Source of the DNA: an uncultured Actinomycetes bacterium | Lineage (GTDB): Bacteria; Actinomycetota; Actinomycetes; Nanopelagicales; Nanopelagicaceae | Length of the DNA: 13,309 nt | Assembly (NCBI GenBank): GCA_903918325.1 | Contig: CAIXDY010000111.1 | Coordinates: 1-13,309, forward strand | Direction: 5' to 3' | Part shown: positions 7,889 through 13,309 of the stretch, piece by piece | How positions within the stretch are numbered: position 1 is the first letter of the stretch | How the letters are laid out: the number at the start of each line of letters is the position of its first letter | Translations under genes and position numbers: made by a program | Notes under the pieces: generated by a model | What the model was told of the DNA's origin: nothing | Database searches by the model: none | Seen by the model: only the letters and a program-made list of their open reading frames with translations

Positions 7889-7911
7889 CATATAAGTAAT
7901 TAGCTGCGCGG

Positions 7912-7917
7912 TAGGCT
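7912..7917 (+). promoter_or_regulatory. -10-like element for a leaderless deacetylase-like transcript
   Basis: TAGGCT (TANNNT) is followed by six bases (TAAACC) and then the ATG at 7924, the mirror image of the dcp arrangement. No Shine-Dalgarno lies in front of this ATG. This supports both the start codon and a leaderless message. Confidence 0.6.
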
Positions 7918-7923
7918 TAAACC

Positions 7924-8616
7924 ATGTCACTGACTCGCCGAAACGTACTTAAAGCAGCTGCCATTTTCGGTGCTGGGGCTTTAGATCTTGGGCAAGTACC
8001 AGCAGCCGAAGCGGCAAGCACCGATATTTCACATGGCTCACGAACTGTGGCCAAAGTTGCTTTAACTTTTCACGGAGCAGGCGCTCCCGATTTTGCCGAT
8101 CCACTTCTAAAAATTTTTAAATCAACTGGAACTAAAGTTTCAATTTTTGCCGTTGGAACATGGTTAGTTTCTGATCCAGCAATCGCTGCACGGATAATTG
8201 CTGAAGGGCATGATTTGGGAAATCACACCATGACCCACACGCAGATGAAAACCATTTCAGCCAAAAAAGTTGATGCCGAAATATCACAGTGCGCAGCTGA
8301 ACTGAAAAAACTTATTGGTAATCATGGAGCATGGTTCCGACCATCAGGTACGCAATTCTCAACTGCAACTATTCGTGCTGCGGCAGTAAAATATGGTTAC
8401 GGCCAATGTATTTCTTATGATGTCGATTCCAAAGATTATTTGAATCCAAGTAAGAAGAGCGTCATAAGCAATGTGATGAATAATGTTAAGAATGGTTCGA
8501 TTATTAGTATGCATTTAGGTCATAAAGTTACTTTGGATGCCATGCCTACGCTCTTGTCGAACTTACATGCCAAAGGCTTTACCCCTGTCACTTTGACGGA
8601 GCTACTTCAAGCGTGA
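7924..8616 (+). CDS. Exported polysaccharide deacetylase-like (NodB fold) protein with altered motif 1
   Basis: 230 residues. The N-terminus SLTRRNVLKAAAIFGAGAL is a twin-arginine (Tat) signal with likely cleavage near AEA (28-30), so the protein is exported folded. A NodB domain follows. Motif 2 is His101-Thr-Met-Thr-His105 after GHDLGN, with Arg139-Pro140 (FRPSG) as motif 3, YDVDSKDY at 165-172, and SMHLGH with His197 as the late His motif. Motif 1, normally TFDDG with catalytic base and metal Asp, reads TFHGAG: His50-Gly51 replace both Asp. The domain may bind metal through His101/His105 and use other residues, or act only by binding. I have a vague memory of other actinobacterial members with TFHG, so it may be a true subfamily. 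GTGA overlap with the next gene implies coupled translation. Substrate unknown. Confidence 0.88.
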   Translation: MSLTRRNVLKAAAIFGAGALDLGQVPAAEAASTDISHGSRTVAKVALTFHGAGAPDFADPLLKIFKSTGTKVSIFAVGTWLVSDPAIAARIIAEGHDLGNHTMTHTQMKTISAKKVDAEISQCAAELKKLIGNHGAWFRPSGTQFSTATIRAAAVKYGYGQCISYDVDSKDYLNPSKKSVISNVMNNVKNGSIISMHLGHKVTLDAMPTLLSNLHAKGFTPVTLTELLQA

Positions 8617-9719
8617 AAAAACTAAACGTTGTAATAATCGCTCTCTTAGCTTTGCTCTTTCCATATACGGCTTATGCAGCCTCACTTGATGGAATGCCAC
8701 CAGTTCTGGATCCCAACAATATTTATGCTGCAGATTCACCAAATAACTTAAGTGCTGTTGTAAAAAATATGCCCGAGCGTGTGTATGTTCCGAATCTGCG
8801 CTCTTCGTCAGTAACGGTTATCGATCCAAAGACGTATAAAGTAATCAAAACTATTAAGACGCACAGCGGACCACAACACGTAGTGCCTTCATGGGACTTA
8901 AAAACTCTATGGGTTAACGATAATTCAGGTAATTACTTAACACCAATAGACCCAATGACGGTTACCGCGGGCAAAGATATTTACGTTCATGATCCTTACA
9001 ATCTTTATTTCACTCCCAACGGCAAGTATGCAATTGTCATGGCCGAAGCCGATAAACAAATTGTTTTTCGTGATCCACACACAATGGCAATTAAGAAAAC
9101 TGTAAAAGTTCCTTGTGCTGGCGTAAACCATGCCGACTGGAGCGCAGACGGAACATTCTTTGTAGCAACGTGTGAATTTAGTGGAATGCTCTTAAAGCTC
9201 GATACCGCAAAAATGGCAATCACTGGGCATGTCTTGTTACCTCAAAAGGGAAGCATGAGCCCAATGCCACAAGATATAAAGATTTCACCTGATGGAAAAA
9301 CTTTCTATGTTGCTGACATGGCCTCAAATGGTGTGTGGGTAATGCCAGCAGATAATTTCGGCACATTTACTTTTATTAAAACCGGTAAAGGTGCACACGG
9401 ACTTTATGTAACGCGTGATGCCAAGACTTTGCTTATTACAAACAGAGACGAAGGCTCAGTCTCAGTTCTTCGCTTTAGCGATAACAAATTAATTGCTAAA
9501 TGGAAGATTCCAAACGGAGGCAGCCCAGATATGGGAAATATTTCAGCTGATGGAAAATTCTTCTGGGTATCCGGGCGATATGACGATGAGGTTTACGTTT
9601 TTGATATAGAAAAAGGTACATTTGTTACACGAATTAAAGTCGGCAAAGAACCCCACGGATTAACGATCTGGCCGCAACCAGGTCGTTACTCCTTAGGTCA
9701 TACAGGAATTATGCGTTAA
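8613..9719 (+). CDS. Secreted YVTN/YncE-like beta-propeller protein
   Basis: 368 residues, GTG start at 8613 inside the previous gene's stop (GTGA). A Sec signal peptide KKLNVVIIALLALLFPYTAYA with likely cleavage after Ala22 confirms this start. The rest is built of beta-propeller repeats of the YVTN type (RVYVPNLRSSSVTVIDPKT 57-74; ISPDGKTFYVADMASNGVWV 224-243; LLITNRDEGSVSVL 273-286; FFWVSGRYDDEVYVFD 316-331), about seven blades. Blade starts carry His at 89 (PQHV), 126 (VHDPYN), 173 (NHADW), 262 (AHGL) and 348 (EPHGL). Cys168 and Cys187 flank the NHADWSADG block and could form a disulfide. The C-terminus ends PQPGRYSLGHTG. Such propellers may be enzymes, metal or ligand binders, or scaffolds; none is assigned. 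The link to the deacetylase-like protein is by operon only. Confidence 0.9.
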   Translation: MKKLNVVIIALLALLFPYTAYAASLDGMPPVLDPNNIYAADSPNNLSAVVKNMPERVYVPNLRSSSVTVIDPKTYKVIKTIKTHSGPQHVVPSWDLKTLWVNDNSGNYLTPIDPMTVTAGKDIYVHDPYNLYFTPNGKYAIVMAEADKQIVFRDPHTMAIKKTVKVPCAGVNHADWSADGTFFVATCEFSGMLLKLDTAKMAITGHVLLPQKGSMSPMPQDIKISPDGKTFYVADMASNGVWVMPADNFGTFTFIKTGKGAHGLYVTRDAKTLLITNRDEGSVSVLRFSDNKLIAKWKIPNGGSPDMGNISADGKFFWVSGRYDDEVYVFDIEKGTFVTRIKVGKEPHGLTIWPQPGRYSLGHTGIMR

Positions 9720-9726
9720 CCCCAGT

Positions 9727-9745
9727 CCCTCATGCTTAGTGAGGG
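9727..9745. terminator. Inverted repeat between the propeller and helicase genes (possible terminator)
   Basis: CCCTCA (9727-9732) and TGAGGG (9740-9745) form a perfect six-pair stem with a seven-base loop in the convergent gap. The helicase stop codon (9736-9738, minus strand) lies in the loop. No T-run follows on either strand, so termination is only a possibility. Confidence 0.4.
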
Positions 9746-11814
9746 CGGCGGCGACGCTGACTTGAATTAGGGCGTGGGCGCTTATTGCCACCACTACGCA
9801 CTGACTTTTCAACGATTGGCACAATATAAGGAACCCCTGAAGGCTCTTGTGCGCCAGTAATTTTCATTAATTCAGTACTCAATGGAGTAACACCAACAAA
9901 CTTTGGAGTAACGCCGGCACGAGAAGTAAGTCCGCCAATTGATTTTTGCTGCTTAGTTGTTGCAATAGTTACAACAGTTCCAGCTTCTCCTGCACGTGCA
10001 GTACGTCCTGCACGGTGCAAGTAATCCTTGTGATCTGTAGGTGCATCAACGTGGACAACTAGTGAAATTCCATCAACGTGAATACCGCGAGCCGCAACAT
10101 CTGTTGCAACCAGTGCAGCATTTGCTGAATCCTTAAACAGTGCCAACGTACGAGTACGAACGGCTTGTGACTTTCCACCGTGCAAAGCGCCGACTGCAAC
10201 ACCTGCATGTGCAAGTTTGTCAGCTAAACGATCAGCACCGCGTTGGGTCTTAACAAACATAATCGTCTTACCGTTACGAGCTGCGATTTGATTAGTGATG
10301 TCATCCTTATCGCCCGGATTCATAACAAGAACAAAGTGCTCCATTGTTGAAACTGAAGCACGGTCATTTTGTAATGAGTGAGTCTTTGGGTTCTTTAAGT
10401 ACTGACGAACCAATGAATCAACACCACGGTCAAGAGTTGCTGAGAACAACAAACGTTGTCCATCTAGTTTTGCTTGATCCAAGATTTCTTTCACTACAGG
10501 TAAGAAGCCCATGTCAGCCATTTGATCGGCTTCATCAAGAACCGTTATTTGTAGGTGATCAAGTTGAACTTCGCCCTTGTTGAGCAAGTCAATTAAACGA
10601 CCAGGCGTTGCAACCAAGATTGCAGTTCCGCGACGCATTGCAGTGATTTGCTTTGCATACGACATTCCACCGGCAACAACAACTGATTCATGACCAATTG
10701 AGCGCGCAAGTGGCATTAATACTTCATCAATTTGCTGTGCAAGTTCACGTGTTGGTGTGAGTACCAAAGCAAGTGGCTTGTGTGGCTTTGCTACTTTGCC
10801 ATTGAGGTTATTAAGAAGTGCAAGTCCGAATGCAAGAGTTTTTCCAGAGCCAGTTTGTCCGCGACCTAAAATGTCATATCCGGCAAGTGCATCTGGCAGG
10901 GTTGCAATTTGAATTGGGAATGGATGCATGATTCCTTGCTTAGCAAGGGCGTTAACTAATGGTGCGGCAATTCCAAGATCGCTGAACGTTGTGGTGATTT
11001 CAGTCAGAGGAGTTGCATCCACCAAGTTGGCATCAGCTAAATTTGTTGAAATGTAATTATCATCGGCACCGAAATCGATTGCCGCGTTTGTGTGAGTCTT
11101 AGATGAGTGTTTGAAATCATCACGGGCATAAGCCGGTGAATCATTGCGGCGATCGCGTGTTGGGCGCTCGGCACGGAAATTTGCTGCACGAGTATCCGGG
11201 GCTTCAGTGCGCTTCTTTGGACGAGTTGGATCAAATTTTTCAAATTTGCGTGGAACAAAGTTTGGACGACCATCATCATTGCGGGCAACTTTTGCTTTTG
11301 CTGCATCGCGACGATTGGTTGGACGAGTATCAGAAGTTTTGTACTCAGCCTTATTGAACTCATTTTTCTTATATTCAGGCTTCTTGTTTTCTGGCTTAAC
11401 GAACTCTTTTTTCTTATCAAAAGCGCGTTTAGTGCGATCATCGCGTTGTGCAACAAACTTCTTTGCACGGCTTTCAGGCTTTTGTGAAAGTTCGATACGG
11501 GCTTTGCGCTCTTCAGGAGCTTCAATCGGACGTGGCTTTGATGCGGTTTTTTCCTGGAAACGCTTAGCGCGAAGCTTCGAGCGATCGGTTAAACGTGCTT
11601 CTTTCTTTGAAAGCGTAGATGTATCTACATCAGAATAACGACGTGTAGTTGCTGGCTTTGATGATGCACTCTTGCGTGCATTCTTTTCCGCAGTTGTGTG
11701 ACGCGGCTTAGTTTCAGCGGCCTTAAAAGCAGCTTTCTTTACGCGTTTAGGTTTTCCAACTGAGGCTGCACGGCGTGCTTTTCCGGGCGCTGAAGTACGA
11801 GGTGTAAGTGACAT
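9736..11814 (-). CDS. DEAD-box ATP-dependent RNA helicase with long basic N-terminal extension
   Basis: 692 residues. The helicase core is complete: aromatic Phe277 and Gln302 of the Q motif (TFSDLG, FPIQ), Walker A GQTGSGKT (319-326), PTRELAQQ (354-361), TPGRL (403-407), DEAD (427-430), SAT (458-460), LVATDVAARGI (568-578) and HRAGRTAR (600-607). It unwinds or remodels RNA duplexes with ATP in the cytosol, likely in ribosome assembly, mRNA decay or cold response. Residues 1-270 are Lys/Arg-rich and low complexity, probably disordered and RNA-binding, with five tandem pentapeptides at 134-158. The C-terminus is also basic (RRRRPH). The ATG at 11814 has no Shine-Dalgarno. Upstream lies a hairpin-rich region with a -10-like TAGAAT, so a structured leader or, alternatively, a leaderless message is possible. 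The exact orthologue (CshA-, DeaD- or RhlE-like) is not resolved. Confidence 0.95.
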   Translation of the reverse strand: MSLTPRTSAPGKARRAASVGKPKRVKKAAFKAAETKPRHTTAEKNARKSASSKPATTRRYSDVDTSTLSKKEARLTDRSKLRAKRFQEKTASKPRPIEAPEERKARIELSQKPESRAKKFVAQRDDRTKRAFDKKKEFVKPENKKPEYKKNEFNKAEYKTSDTRPTNRRDAAKAKVARNDDGRPNFVPRKFEKFDPTRPKKRTEAPDTRAANFRAERPTRDRRNDSPAYARDDFKHSSKTHTNAAIDFGADDNYISTNLADANLVDATPLTEITTTFSDLGIAAPLVNALAKQGIMHPFPIQIATLPDALAGYDILGRGQTGSGKTLAFGLALLNNLNGKVAKPHKPLALVLTPTRELAQQIDEVLMPLARSIGHESVVVAGGMSYAKQITAMRRGTAILVATPGRLIDLLNKGEVQLDHLQITVLDEADQMADMGFLPVVKEILDQAKLDGQRLLFSATLDRGVDSLVRQYLKNPKTHSLQNDRASVSTMEHFVLVMNPGDKDDITNQIAARNGKTIMFVKTQRGADRLADKLAHAGVAVGALHGGKSQAVRTRTLALFKDSANAALVATDVAARGIHVDGISLVVHVDAPTDHKDYLHRAGRTARAGEAGTVVTIATTKQQKSIGGLTSRAGVTPKFVGVTPLSTELMKITGAQEPSGVPYIVPIVEKSVRSGGNKRPRPNSSQRRRRPH
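11341..11415 (-). repeat. Five degenerate 15-base tandem repeats coding pentapeptides in the helicase N-terminus
   Basis: The five units read KKKEF, VKPEN, KKPEY, KKNEF and NKAEY (residues 134-158 of the helicase), following x-K-x-E-aromatic with one Asn exception. The DNA units are 15 bases each and diverged. This is a charged, probably disordered or helical tract within the basic extension. Confidence 0.7.
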
Positions 11815-11953
11815 AGAAAATAGATACCAATCGAGACGACAAGCGCGTCTCGGGTGTGATCGGCACTGATGGCCGTCAAGGTGGTGATAAGACTCGCAAG
11901 TAGCGCGGCATGTGCTGCGCTTAAGGGGAAGTTCTTTGATGCGGTTGCATCAA
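11815..11953 (-). other. Hairpin-rich candidate 5' leader of the helicase gene
   Basis: This stretch between the ctaG-partner gene and the helicase holds several inverted repeats. Reading toward the helicase: TTGATGC/GCATCAA (11936-11942 with 11947-11953, seven pairs, four-base loop); AGCGCGGCA/TGCTGCGCT (11902-11910 with 11913-11921, one G-T pair on the plus strand, an A-C mismatch on the minus strand); a small GCC/GGC-based stem near 11859-11880; and CGAGACG/CGTCTCG (11832-11838 with 11846-11852, seven pairs). No convincing gene is seen in either direction. An RNA leader or small RNA is an inference. Confidence 0.45.
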
Positions 11954-11960
11954 CGGGTTA

Positions 11961-11966
11961 ATTCTA
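11961..11966 (-). promoter_or_regulatory. -10-like element upstream of the helicase leader
   Basis: Minus strand TAGAAT matches five of six positions of TATAAT. A start about seven bases downstream (near 11954) would give a transcript of about 140 untranslated bases before the helicase ATG, beginning right at the first hairpin. No good -35 is seen. Confidence 0.4.
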
Positions 11967-11976
11967 CCGTGGATTA

Positions 11977-12303
11977 TTACTGCGCTTTACCATCGGCTTC
12001 ATCGGCATCTTTAGCCAGTTGTTGCAGATTTGGGCGTGGAATACGTGGAATATCGCCCCGTGAAATTCTGCGCCATAAATATAAGGAAAGGCCAGCAAAA
12101 AACGGCCATTCAAATGTGTAGACCCATGCACGCCAATTCCCATGTTGCGCGCGGCCAAATTCAAACCAGCCTGCCCATAAACAAAAAGGCACAATGAAAA
12201 ATAGAGAAATAGTAAAAATCTTCTTTTGTTTATCAGTTACGGGTGGAGTCTCCGAGTTATTGCGCACCCAATCCGGAGCTTCGAACTCCTCGTTATTTGT
12301 CAT
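11977..12303 (-). CDS. Small two-helix membrane protein next to CtaG
   Basis: 108 residues from the ATG at 12303, which overlaps the end of ctaG by 11 bases and reads MTNNEEFEAPDWV. Longer in-frame starts upstream would lie deep in ctaG and are unlikely. A hydrophilic N-terminus of about 28 residues is followed by membrane segments at about 29-49 (IFTISLFFIVPFCLWAGWF) and 58-77 (RAWVYTFEWPFFAGLSLYLW), then RRI and a polar, acidic C-terminal tail. The NWRAWVYTFEWPFF block resembles actinobacterial membrane proteins that I recall only loosely. The overlap with ctaG suggests co-translation and a possible role in oxidase assembly or the respiratory membrane, but no function is assigned. It ends before the hairpin-rich region. 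Confidence 0.8.
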   Translation of the reverse strand: MTNNEEFEAPDWVRNNSETPPVTDKQKKIFTISLFFIVPFCLWAGWFEFGRAQHGNWRAWVYTFEWPFFAGLSLYLWRRISRGDIPRIPRPNLQQLAKDADEADGKAQ

Positions 12304-13060
12304 TGCCAGCCGCGATTTCTGCATCCATGTCTTGCGATTTTTTCTCTTCAGATTTAATCCAATGGAAAACCGCAAAAGCCATCCAGATGGCATCAATGAT
12401 CATGGCTCCAGCCCACATAAATGAGCCACCGATTCGTTGATCATTGAGTGAATACATATTGTCGTACAAAGAACCCGGAGCGGTGTAAATAAAGAAGCCA
12501 GTCAAGGTTTCTGGCACCATCATTAAAAATAAAGAAATAACCGACATCGCTGGAGTAACTCGCCGGCCAACTAAATTTCGATTCAACAAATTAAAGTAGA
12601 ACAGGTAAGGCAGTAGTAGATACAGCCCAACTTCAAGGTAGGTATGTGCCCACGGATGATTCATAATGAATTGATGCGGCACAGGTAAGTGAACGCCGAT
12701 CATTAAGCTGGCGTAAGCAAACCAACTAAATGTTGGGTTAGTTGCAGCTTTGAAATATCGGTTCGTTGGGTGATAGCTATTGGGAGTACCAAGAACTAAA
12801 AGTGGTCCGGTAATCATCATCAACGTTATGTGTTGCACCATGTGTAAGGAAAAATAATCCATTGCACGCGCACCTATGGGTGAGATGATTACTGAGAGTG
12901 CGCTGAGGATTCCAGAGTAAAAAAATATCTGTTGTCGCACACCCACTAAACCTTTGGTAGTGCGCATGTACATATAAGTAAGCAATAGCAGCGGAATAAC
13001 GGCTTCCGGCGCGAACTGCCACGAACCCCAGACGCTTAATTCGTGATGATGCATATCCAT
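12293..13060 (-). CDS. ctaG: Caa3-type cytochrome c oxidase assembly protein CtaG
   Basis: 255 residues, integral membrane protein with about seven segments (roughly 19-33, 44-62, 72-92, 110-126, 141-158, 171-192, 212-236). Family hallmarks of caa3-type CtaG: SLHMVQH with His73 and His77 in the third helix, GPLLVLGTP (85-93), DQRIGGSFMW (207-216), and a His-rich start MDMHHHE. The family is needed for active caa3 oxidase and is thought to help build a copper centre; it is unrelated to the Cox11-type CtaG. The start at 13060 has no Shine-Dalgarno, but TAGCCT lies nine bases upstream, allowing a very short leader. It overlaps the two-helix protein downstream and is divergent from a membrane or exported protein gene. 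Confidence 0.92.
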   Translation of the reverse strand: MDMHHHELSVWGSWQFAPEAVIPLLLLTYMYMRTTKGLVGVRQQIFFYSGILSALSVIISPIGARAMDYFSLHMVQHITLMMITGPLLVLGTPNSYHPTNRYFKAATNPTFSWFAYASLMIGVHLPVPHQFIMNHPWAHTYLEVGLYLLLPYLFYFNLLNRNLVGRRVTPAMSVISLFLMMVPETLTGFFIYTAPGSLYDNMYSLNDQRIGGSFMWAGAMIIDAIWMAFAVFHWIKSEEKKSQDMDAEIAAGNDK

Positions 13061-13069
13061 GATTGCTGA

Positions 13070-13075
13070 AGGCTA
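13070..13075 (-). promoter_or_regulatory. -10-like element for ctaG
   Basis: Minus strand TAGCCT (TANNNT) ends nine bases before the ctaG ATG, giving a leader of only a few bases. It resembles the TAGGCT elements at 7883-7917. No clear -35 is present. Confidence 0.35.
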
Positions 13076-13093
13076 GCCCTCACCCGAAATAAT

Positions 13094-13120
13094 GAGTAGA
13101 GGAATAACCCTCAAATACTC
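13094..13120. repeat. Bulged inverted repeat in the ctaG divergent intergenic region
   Basis: GAGTA-GAGG (13094-13102) pairs with CCTC (13109-13112) and TACTC (13116-13120): nine pairs with a three-A bulge and a six-base loop. It lies between the two divergent genes and could be an operator or an RNA structure. A chance origin is possible. Confidence 0.35.
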
Positions 13121-13160
13121 TTTCATTTGCTGGGCTACCCCCTTATCCTTCTGTGAACAG

Positions 13161-13180
13161 GCTCACATCTTCATGTGGGT
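13161..13180 (+). repeat. Hairpin in the leader of the 13211 gene
   Basis: CACAT (13164-13168) and ATGTG (13173-13177) with loop CTTC can extend to eight pairs counting two G-T pairs, followed by TTTCCTT. It lies about 30 bases before the start of the gene at 13211. It could be an attenuator-like or stabilising leader hairpin. The rest of the 150-base gap (13061-13210) shows no gene. Confidence 0.35.
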
Positions 13181-13197
13181 TTCCTTAATTCCCTATC

Positions 13198-13205
13198 GGG
13201 AGGGG
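13198..13205 (+). promoter_or_regulatory. Ribosome binding site of the 13211 gene
   Basis: GGGAGGGG ends five bases before the ATG at 13211. It is a strong Shine-Dalgarno, unlike the leaderless-looking genes nearby, and it fixes the start of this cut-off gene. Confidence 0.75.
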
Positions 13206-13210
13206 CATTG

Positions 13211-13309
13211 ATGAATAAGCGCTTACTTGGCGCGCTCACAACAGTGATCATCGGCGTGGCAGTTATTGCCGGAGTCGGAACATATGTTGCTAACGCAAAA
13301 AATGATTCA
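13211..13309 (+). CDS. N-terminus of a membrane-anchored or exported protein (cut by window end)
   Basis: Only 33 residues are present: NKRLLGALTTVIIGVAVIAG then VGTYVANAKNDS. Basic residues followed by about 20 hydrophobic residues form a Sec signal peptide or signal anchor; ANA could be a cleavage site. A strong GGGAGGGG ribosome binding site supports the start. Being divergent from ctaG, it may belong to the oxidase system, for example oxidase subunit II or an SCO-type copper protein, but the visible part does not show this. The frame is open to the window edge. Confidence 0.75.
   Translation, partial: MNKRLLGALTTVIIGVAVIAGVGTYVANAKNDS

Noticed and set aside
7924..8616. Pseudogene status for the deacetylase-like gene because of the missing Asp pair
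   Set aside because: The frame is intact, with a good Tat signal, all later motifs and coupled translation of the next gene. Divergent function is more likely than decay.
11037..11525. Open frame of 162 codons on the minus strand
   Set aside because: It is a frame-shifted reading of the helicase N-terminus. The in-frame helicase is complete and continuous, so this is a shadow.
11144..11638. Open frame of 164 codons on the plus strand
   Set aside because: It is antisense to the Lys/Arg-rich extension of the helicase. Biased codons remove stops there. The product is Arg/Ser/Phe-rich without any family features.
11912..12121. Plus-strand open frame in the helicase upstream region
   Set aside because: It runs into the antisense of the two-helix membrane protein gene, has no ribosome binding site and gives a low-quality product.
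12304..12396. N-terminal extension of the two-helix membrane protein to an upstream ATG
   Set aside because: It would lie inside ctaG in another frame and adds a basic, unrelated-looking stretch. The start at 12303 gives a sensible N-terminus and the usual short overlap.
1..13309. CRISPR array, insertion sequence, prophage, tRNA or rRNA
   Set aside because: No regularly spaced repeats, transposase or integrase frame, terminal inverted repeats, or tRNA/rRNA-like folds were seen on either strand by eye.

Overview
This window looks like a piece of a streamlined, low-GC actinobacterial chromosome. The purine block carries actinobacterium-type neighbours: an SCP-like protein between purL and purF, a DUF3073 protein after purM, a BldC-type regulator and a DUF5302-type protein. 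Codon use is A/T-rich for an actinobacterium, and the genes are tightly packed with many start/stop overlaps. Freshwater planktonic Actinobacteria of the acI / Nanopelagicales kind fit well, but this is inferred from gene content and recalled homologues, not from a search.

Layout. Positions 1-5820 (+): the 3' part of purL, an SCP-like small protein, purF and purM form one operon-like block with 1-4 base overlaps or zero spacing. A DUF3073 protein, an uncharacterised 271-residue protein, bldC and a DUF5302-type protein follow. Positions 5843-7876 (-): a complete Dcp-type M3 metallopeptidase, convergent with the purine block. Positions 7877-7923: a 47-base divergent intergenic region with mirrored -10-like elements, each six bases from its start codon, suggesting two leaderless transcripts. 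Positions 7924-9719 (+): a two-gene exported module, a Tat-signal NodB-fold protein with an altered first catalytic motif, then an overlapping Sec-signal YVTN/YncE-like beta-propeller. Positions 9736-11814 (-): a DEAD-box RNA helicase with a long basic N-terminal extension, preceded by a 162-base hairpin-rich intergenic region. Positions 11977-13060 (-): a caa3-type CtaG cytochrome oxidase assembly protein with an overlapping two-helix membrane protein. Position 13211 to the end (+): the start of a membrane-anchored or exported protein, divergent from ctaG.

Functionally, the first block makes purines (FGAM synthase, PRPP amidotransferase, AIR synthase). The rest covers peptide turnover, an envelope or periplasmic module of unknown role, RNA remodelling and aerobic respiration (oxidase copper-site assembly). 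I see no mobile element, phage gene, CRISPR array, tRNA or rRNA. The least explained parts are the deacetylase-like/propeller pair, the symmetric leaderless promoter region, the structured helicase leader and the 10-base-period direct repeats in front of bldC.
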